From Archivesica marissinica (lineage: Eukaryota; Mollusca; Bivalvia; Venerida; Vesicomyidae): a stretch of DNA of 64,000 bases. Positions 27,301-36,300 of this stretch are shown here, in pieces. Location: positions 18,165,593 through 18,229,592 of the forward strand of contig CM026398.1 in the NCBI GenBank assembly GCA_014843695.1, in the 5' to 3' direction. The translations under genes and the position numbers were made by a program. The notes under the pieces are model-generated. The model was not told the DNA's origin, did not search any database, and saw only the letters and a program-made list of their open reading frames with translations. How positions within the stretch are numbered: position 1 is the first letter of the stretch; each line of letters opens with the position of its first letter.

Positions 27301-30300
27301 GTGGTTTGTATGTAGATATAATAGTATATTAACATAAATCTCTATGAAGGAAAGGGTTAATGGCCGTGGTTTGTATGGAGATATAATAGTATATTAACAT
27401 AAATCTCTATGAAGGAAAGGGTTAATGGCTGTGGTTTGTATGTAGATATAATAGTATATTAACATAAATCTCTATGAAGGAAAGGGTTAATGGCCGTGGT
27501 TTGTATCGGGATATAATAGTATATTAACATAAATCTCTATGAAGGAAAGGGTTAAATGGTTGTGATTTGTATGGCGATATAATAGTATATTACCATAAAT
27601 CTCTATGAAGGAAAGGGTTAATGGCTGTGAATTGCATGGAGATATAATAGTATATTAACATAAATCTCTATGAAGGAAAGGGTTAATGGCTGTGGTTTGT
27701 ATGGAGATATAATAGTATATTAACATAAATCTCTATGAAGGAAAGGGTTAATGGCTGTGGTTTGCATGGAGATATAATAGTATATTAGCATAACTCTCGA
27801 TGAAGGAAAGGGTTAATGGCTGTGATTTGTATGGAGATATAATAGTATATTAACATAAATCTCTATGAAGGAAAGGGTTAATGGCTGTGGTTTGTATGGA
27901 TATATAATAGTATATTAACATAAATCTCTATGAAGGAAAGGGTTAAAAGTGAAGTACGCGCATTAATTCCATTGCTGTTATGATTTGCGACGGAGACATA
28001 GAGCTACGAAGAGAGTCGAATTAAAGATAGACTAACCTAGTCAAAATAAGAGTCCAGTCTACATCCGTTATGTCAAAGTCGGTTATGTCGAATTCTGCGG
28101 TTATCTCGAAGTCGGATCAAAGTCCCGTTTCAGACACTATCATATTGCATATAACTGGCTCCGTTTATATTGAATTTCGTTACGTCAAACTTCGGTTATG
28201 TCGAAGTATTTTGTTCGGTCCTACGGAATTCGACATAACGGATGTAGACTGCATATATTGCAGGTAACTCAACAATGTTAAAATGTTATTTCTTCACTGA
28301 CGAACTTGAACTTGAATATCAAAAAGTATAAAAATGTATATAGTATAAAGCACAATTGTCAACAGTATTTATCTATAGTTACATAGTTTAATGATAGATA
28401 ATTGTTATTATGTTAAAAACAAATATATATATATGCAACTAATACACTATATTCTAATTACATGTAATTAATAATACACACACTTTTCTCAAAATATAGG
28501 ACGATGTATGTTAGATTTATTATAACCGCCATGTTATGTTTTATGGCAATGAACATGTTATATGTTTATGCCAAATAAAATATATTGAAACATTGTGTAA
28601 TGCTGGTTTTGTAAGGAATACGATACTGCATGATAACAACATGTGTTGCCATCGTTACATTATTTATTTCAGTATTTGTACATGTAATAAAAAATGAACG
28701 TTTTACATATAATTTAACAGCAGTAGACTGAAAGGGATTAGAACGAAAGAAAACTTATATAGTTCTTCTCCCTATCAATTGATTGATATACAATAGGCAG
28801 GAGAATAATATATATAACAATGAAAATACGTGAAATCTATTCTAGGTATGTGCTAAAAATGTTTAGAACTTATTGTATTAGTGAGTCAATAGTTCTTGAT
28901 GTTAAAAGAAAAAGGTTAACATTTAAATGAATATTTGAAGAAAGTTCAAGACCATGAACTATCCTTTAGTATTGCCATTTGAAAATTAAAATATGTTTAA
29001 GGTAAATGTACGAAACCAGAAAAGGAGCTCATATATATGTACGTAATAAATACTCACAGAGTAAAATTTGATATAAAAGCTGATTCTGGAAGACTAACGT
29101 CAAACGTCGTTTCTCTGTCGTCATATAATTCATTCACAACTGTTGACGTCACTACTGTTTCTGCGAACCGATACAAAATATCCGACCGAACAGCAAGTGA
29201 TACAACTCGTGGACCCTAAAATAGATCAATGCATCAATTGACATATACTATATAATACATGTATATAAACTATTAAATAATGATACTTCTGCTAAGAACT
29301 GTTCGTTGTTTTGTTCACTTTATAGAACTTCTCCTGAATATTTCCTATTGTTTTCCAGTTCCACTGGTCTAAGAACTGTTCGTTGTTTTGTTCACTTTAT
29401 AGAATTTCTACTGAATAGTTCCTATTGTTTTCCAGTTCCACTGGTCTAAGAACTGGTAGGAAAACAGAAGCAACTAATGTCAACCAATAAATAAATATCT
29501 AAAATACGTATTAATGTAATAACAAGTTACGAGAACAAGAGTTTAAACTGTATTTATTTTACAACGATTGCGAAGCAAGTATCAACAACTTATATTAATC
29601 ACTCTCGTTGGGCGCGGATGAAAGCGTATACTTTTATGTGGTCATTCGTGTGGGAGGAAACCGGAGTACCCGGAGAAAACCCACCTGTCCGATCTGGCGA
29701 CCACCGTACCATCTCACATACTTCCCGGTCCGAGGATTGAACTATGGTTGCATTTGTGAGAAGCAAGTTCGCTAACCACTGCGCTAATCGGACAGCCAGA
29801 AAAAGAGACCATGTACTTGCGTGATACAGGCCCTTCTATAGCAGGTTGACTCCCTTTAGTTTAATAAACCAACTAAATTTATGTTTTATATCCACACACC
29901 GAAAACATAACTTGGCTCAACAGAAAATGTACGGATAAGCAGAAACTGTACGGATAAACAGAAACTGTACGGATAAGCATACACTGTACGGATAAGCATA
30001 CACTGTACGGATAAGCATACACTGCATACACTGTACGGATAAGCATACACTGTACGGATAAGTATACACTGTACGGATAAGCATACACTGTACGGATAAG
30101 CATACACTGTACGGATACACAGAAACTGTACGGATAAGCATACACTGTACGGATAAGCATACACTGTACTGATAAGCATATACTGTACGGATAAGCATAC
30201 ACTGTACGGATAAGCATACACTGTACGGATACGTATACTCTGTACGGATAAGTATACACTGTACGGATAAGCATACACTGTACGGATAAGAATACACTGC

Positions 30301-33300
30301 ACGGATAAGTATACACTGTACGGATAAGTATACACTGTACGGATAAGCATACACTGTACGGATAAGCATAAACTGTACGGATAAGCATAAACTGTACGGA
30401 TACACAGAAACTGTACGGATACACAGAACATGTACGGATAAGCATACACTGTACGGATACACAGAACATGTACGGATAAGCATACACTGTACGGATACAC
30501 AGAAAATATACGGATAAGCATAAACAGTACGGATAAGCATACACTGTACGGATAAGCATAAACTGTACGGATAAGCATAAACTGTACGGATACACAGAAA
30601 ATGTACGGATAAGCATACACTGTGCGGATAAGCATACACTGTACGGATGCACAGAAAATGTACGGATAAGCATACACTGTACGGATAAGCATACACTGTA
30701 CGGATAAACAGAAACTGTACGGATAAGCATACACTGTACGGATAAGCATACACTGTACGGATAAACAGAAACTGTACGGATAAGTATACACTGTACGGAT
30801 AAGCATACACTGTACGGATAAGAGGAAACTGTACGGATAAACAGAAACTGTACGGATAAGAGGAAACTGTACGGATAAGCATACACTGTACGGATAAGAG
30901 GAAACTGTACGGATAAGCATACACTGTACGGATACGCATAAACTGTACGGATAAGAGGAAACTGTACGGATAAGCATACACTGTACGGATAAGAGGAAAC
31001 TGTACGGATAAGCATACACTGTACGGATAAGAGGAAACTGTACGGATAAGCATACACTGTACGGATAAGCATACACTGTACGGATAAGAGGAAACTGTAC
31101 GGATAAGTATACACTGTACGGATAAGCATACACTGTACCTGTACGGATAAGCATACACTGTACGGATAAGCATACACTGTACGGATAAGCATAAACTGTA
31201 CGGATAAGAGGAAACTGACAATTATGTCCTAATCCTGAGCTCTTGGTTTAGATTAAATACAGGCGTATGACATCAGGGTGACAATAAACGAATGTGAGGT
31301 TAGATTTAATTTGGTAGAACTTAGAAACCAATTGTAGTTCTCAAAAGTGCAATATGACGACGATATAAGGCCAATTTCCCCGGCAATATGGCTATCAAAT
31401 CTAAAATTTCTCAACTTTAGCAACTCCGTAAGGGTAAAGGGAATAAGTAAACTGACCGTCCATTTCACATATGGCTACCAAATCTAAAATGACAACCGCC
31501 TTAGCAACTCCGTAACCGACGGTTTCATGTCGCAATACTATTGGCAATAAAATATTTCAAAATACTAATATCCATACACAGCAAACAAATTGCCATAAAT
31601 TCGTTGCGCATATTCAACGCCTGCTAACTCTAAAATCCAAGATGGCCGCCGAATCTTTTCATAAAACAATGTGTATGATAATTGAATAGTCAACAAATGC
31701 CTGCAACATCTGACTATTGGGTATCTAGACTATATTCCACAACTTAGTCACCACTGACATCTTATTTATTCACTGTTTGCTAATATTCTGTACATGTCCC
31801 GCTCAAATTAAAATGTATTGTATTTTGTTTTCGTTCGGTGTTTTTTCATTAAACGATGTGCTTGCTTCTGGTAGTACATTAGTTCAATGGTAACCGCTAC
31901 CGTAATTATTTAACGTTGGATTTTGCCAATCAGGGTAATCACCTTGCCAAACCTATTCATCACATTTTTCAACTCATTAACCACTATGGTCAACCAATTA
32001 ATCAATATGATAAATATATTAAGCACTTCGTAACGTAATTAACGTGGAAATCGTGCTGGCGCAGTGGTAGCGCCTTCACTTCAGGTGCGAACAGCCAGGA
32101 GTTCGAGCCCCGGGAGGCGTTACGTTTGTGCCCTTATGCAAGGCATTTTAATTCCACATGGTCTCTTCGCTCGATGGCGATGAATTCCACCCATGAGGTC
32201 TCGAGAGTGATTAATATAAGTTGTAATAAATTTGTATAACTGACGTAATAAAACTAAGTCTTGTCAAATGGTTAAATAATTGTATTGTATTGTTTGTTTA
32301 GTTTATACACATTTATTTTAGCTCGATTACGAAACAAGTTATTTCAACTTATATAAATCACTTTCGAGACCTCATTCCTGATGGAATCCATCGCCACGAG
32401 GGAGAGAGAAGAGGCAACGTGGAATTTAAATGCCTTGCCTAAGGGCACAATCGTAATGGCTCCAGTGGGGCTCGAACTGTTTGTTTGTTTAAAGTCGCAC
32501 CGACAGTTTAGGTCATGGGGCAACTCTCCAGCTAGTATTGGTGGGAGGAAGATACCGGGTACACATCCGAGCAGTATTTCAGGCACGGACGGGCACCCGG
32601 ATAGATCCACCGACCTTCCACAAACCAGCTGAAATAATTCGACACACCCTGTGGGATTCAAATATACAGCGATGAGTGGCAAACGATTTGAAGTCAACGA
32701 CCGTAACCACTTGACCACGGAGGTCCCCAATATATACAACGTGAGTTGAGTACAGTTACCAAACCTTCATGTTCAAACCCAATGAACCTGGCATGCACCG
32801 TACGAAATGAAGCATAGATTGCTAAATTACAGCATCAACTGACAAGTGCGTACTGAGATTGTGTGTGAACACAACAGGAAATACATAATTTGTTTACATT
32901 AAACCTTGTCCTTGTTCAACTTTAAAGATAAGTCCGTGTGGGATGATTATTTTCGTTTTCATTTCACTTTGCAACACTCACAGTAGTACATCAGTACATA
33001 CAGGGACGTATAGTAGGCGAGTATTCCCCCAAGCTTGCAGTGGCGTAGTTTCCTATAGAAACTGTAGACACGTGCCTAGGAACTGTAGACACGTGCATAG
33101 GAACTGTAGACACGTGCATAGGAACTGTAGACACGTGCCTAGGAACTGTAGACACGTGCCTAGGAACTTTAGACATGTGCCTAGGAACTGTAGACACACG
33201 ACTAGGAACTGTAGACACGTGTCTAGGAACTGTAGACATGTGCCTAGGAACTGTAGACACGCGACTAGGAACTGTAGACACGCGACTAGGAACTGTAGAC

Positions 33301-36300
33301 ACGTGTCTAGGAACTGTAGACATGTGCCTAGGAACTGTAGACACGTGCCTAGGAACTGTAGACATGTGCCAAGGAACTGTAGACACGTAACTAGGAACTG
33401 TAGACACGTGCCTAGGAACTGTAGACACGTGGCTAGGAACTGTAGACACGCGACTAGGAACTGTAGACACGCGACTAGGAACTGTAGACATGTGCCTAGG
33501 AACTGTAGACACGTACCTAGGAACTGTAGACACGTGGCTAGGAACTGTAGACATGTGCCTAGGAACTGTAGACACGTGTCTAGGAACTGTAGACACGTGC
33601 CTAGGAACTGTAGACATGTGCCTAGGAACTGTAGACACGTGCCTAGGAACTGTAGACATGTGCCTAGGAACTGTAGACACGCGACTAGGAAATGTAGACA
33701 CGCGACTAGGAACTGTAGACATGTGCCTAGGAACTGTAGACATGTGCCTAGGAACTATAGACACGTGCCTAGGAACTGTAGACACGTGGCTAGGAACTGT
33801 AGACACGTGCCAAGGAACTGTAGACACGTGCCTAGGAACTGTAGACACGTGCCAAGGAACTGTAGACACGTGCCAAGGAACTGTAGAAACATGCCTAGGA
33901 CCTGTAGACACGTGCCAAGGAACAGTAGACACGTGCCAAGGAACTGTAGACACGGATCTAGGAATTGTAGACACGTGCCTAGGAACTGTAGACACGTGCC
34001 TAGGAACTGTAGACACGTGTCTAGGAACTGTAGACACGGATCTAGGAACTGTAGACACGGATCTAGGAACTGTAGACACGGATCTAGGAACTGTAGACAC
34101 GTGCCTAGGATCACATACTTCCCGGTCCGAGGATCGAACCCGGGTGCATTGGTGAGAAGCGAGCGCGCTAACCACTGCGCTAATCGGACAGTTTTATGGG
34201 TTTATTGTCGCACAACAGCTTAGGTCATACGGGGCCCCAAATGTGCCCCACGGAACAGTATGTCAGGCACGGTCGGGTATCGGGTAGACATTATCTGTGA
34301 TTCACTGCTTTCAAGACAGGCTTGACACTAATTTGACTGTGATATAAAATTGTTATGTGACTTGGTTACCATCGAAGATGGTCGCCTCAAAACTATTATA
34401 TTTCAGATAATCAAGCAACCATAAATTCTTTATTTGCAATGTGATTGTCAAAAATTCTTTCACATGAATCTACAGCCTACGGTTTAATACGAGGGAAGTA
34501 AATACCGACTGACAAGAAGGAAGTAAATGTCGTCGGTTGACAAAAGGGAAGTAACGGTATATGGCTTCGAGAAGAAAGAGTCATAGGTTATTATTGTTTT
34601 ACAAAATGACGAACACACTTACTCCTACCTATCTTTCGGGTTTAATTCCCATTACGATCCATGAGCGATATCATTTACGAAACTCGGCCAACATACCAAC
34701 CTTACCTACCAGAACACAGTTGTATAGTAATTCATTTCTTCCGGCTACAATCCGCGATTGGAACCGTCTTCCTCTCGACGTCCGCAACTCTAGCACTTTG
34801 TACTCATTCAAACGCAAAATACAACCTTCTTCTACAAATACTCCTCTATACAATGTCGGTTCACGAAGGAACCACATTCTACATACGCGTCTTCGATTAG
34901 GATGTAGCTCGTTAAATCACGATTTATATAGAAAAAATATTGTCAATTCACCATTATGCTTGTGCAACTCCGTTGAGACTGTTTCACATTACATTTTTCA
35001 TTGCCCCAGGTTTAATACACACAGACAACAACATCTTTCAAATCTACCATGTGCTCCAACTATCAATAATTTACTATATGGGGATGAACACCTATCACTA
35101 GAACAAAATACATGTACGTTTCTGAGTGTCCATAGCTACATATCACCCACAAAGCGTTTCGAGGCACCGTAAGGCCTCCAGGGAGGCGCTGGCTGACCTG
35201 TTGATCGGTGTGTGGTTTCATTGTTTGAATGAATATAAAGTATTTTCATGTCCAACTGTCCCTTCTTAGAACAGTACTTCTTGCATAAATGTATATAGAA
35301 TATCCGCCTCAAGTTACACTCGTTTTTAGTATTATTCTTTATACCTACCGAAAACGTTGCAAATATTTATTATGTACATTTCCATTGGAGAGGAATTAAT
35401 ATAAGTTTTCTGAAAACTTGTTTTCCAATCCAAACCATTCACAATTTATGTAATTTGTAACATTGTTTGTGTTATACATGTAAATTTATTGGAATAAATA
35501 CTGTTTAAACCAACTGTCTTTTAGCAAGGGAAGTAAATGTCGATTGACTAGAGGGAAGGAATACCGGTTGCCAAGAGGGAAGTAAATGTCGGTTGACAAG
35601 AGGGAGCAATACCGGTTGCCAAGAGGGGAGTAAATGTCGGTTGATAAGAGGGAAGCACATACCGGTTGACAAGATGGAAGTAATTGTTGGTTGACAAAAG
35701 GGAAGTAACTGTCTTTATACAAGGGACGTAAATGTCGATTGACAAGAGGGAGGCAATACCGGTTGACAAGAAGGAAATAAATGTCGGTTGACAAAAAGGG
35801 AAGTAACTGTGTTTTAACAAGGGAAGTAAATGTCGATTGACAAGAGGGGGCAATACCGGTTGCCAATAGGGAGGTAAATGTTGGTTGACAATAGGAACGT
35901 TTGACAGGACAGAAGTAACTGTCGGGTTGGTAAGATGGAAGTAACTGTCGGGTTGGTAAGATAGAAGTAACTGTCGGGTTGGTAAGTATAGGTTTGCTCA
36001 ACAAAGTTATAATCTTACTGTAGTTGTGGTCAATAGCGTATGCAATCTGATTTGACACTAACTTTGAGATTGCAGTGTGTGTGTGTGTGTGTGTGCGTGC
36101 GTGCGTGTTTTACGTTTATTTATCGTCACTACTGGTTGCCCGTATGAGCGACGCCTCCTGAAGAGATTAGTCATTTTAGATTTTTGGAGGATAGTGCAAT
36201 GATACAGACAGAGACCCACTCCAGAGCCTCCTCTGGTTCTTTAACGTGCACGGTATAAAGCACCGATACGAGACCTCGGTTTAACGTCCCATCTGAAAGA

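Larger units (their letters stand above)
24545..27946. mobile_element. Expanded TTAA-bounded element (satellite-like)
   Basis: A greatly enlarged version of the compact element at 48438-49034, in inverted orientation. It holds, left to right, an 85-bp array whose unit starts TTAACCCTTTCCCTCATAG, a middle with two 119-bp units, and a 65-bp array whose unit ends gaaggaaagggttaa. It ends at TTAA 27943-27946. The left edge is hidden by the gap. Confidence 0.85.

Noticed and set aside
29879..31221. Three overlapping frames of over 400 codons on the minus strand of the 19-bp array
   Set aside because: All three frames give the same 19-residue pattern shifted, the sign of a stop-free repeat rather than a gene.
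34561..35172. 203-codon frame as a host gene
   Set aside because: Content matches LINE C-terminal regions and the copy interrupts a satellite; no splice-linked partner.
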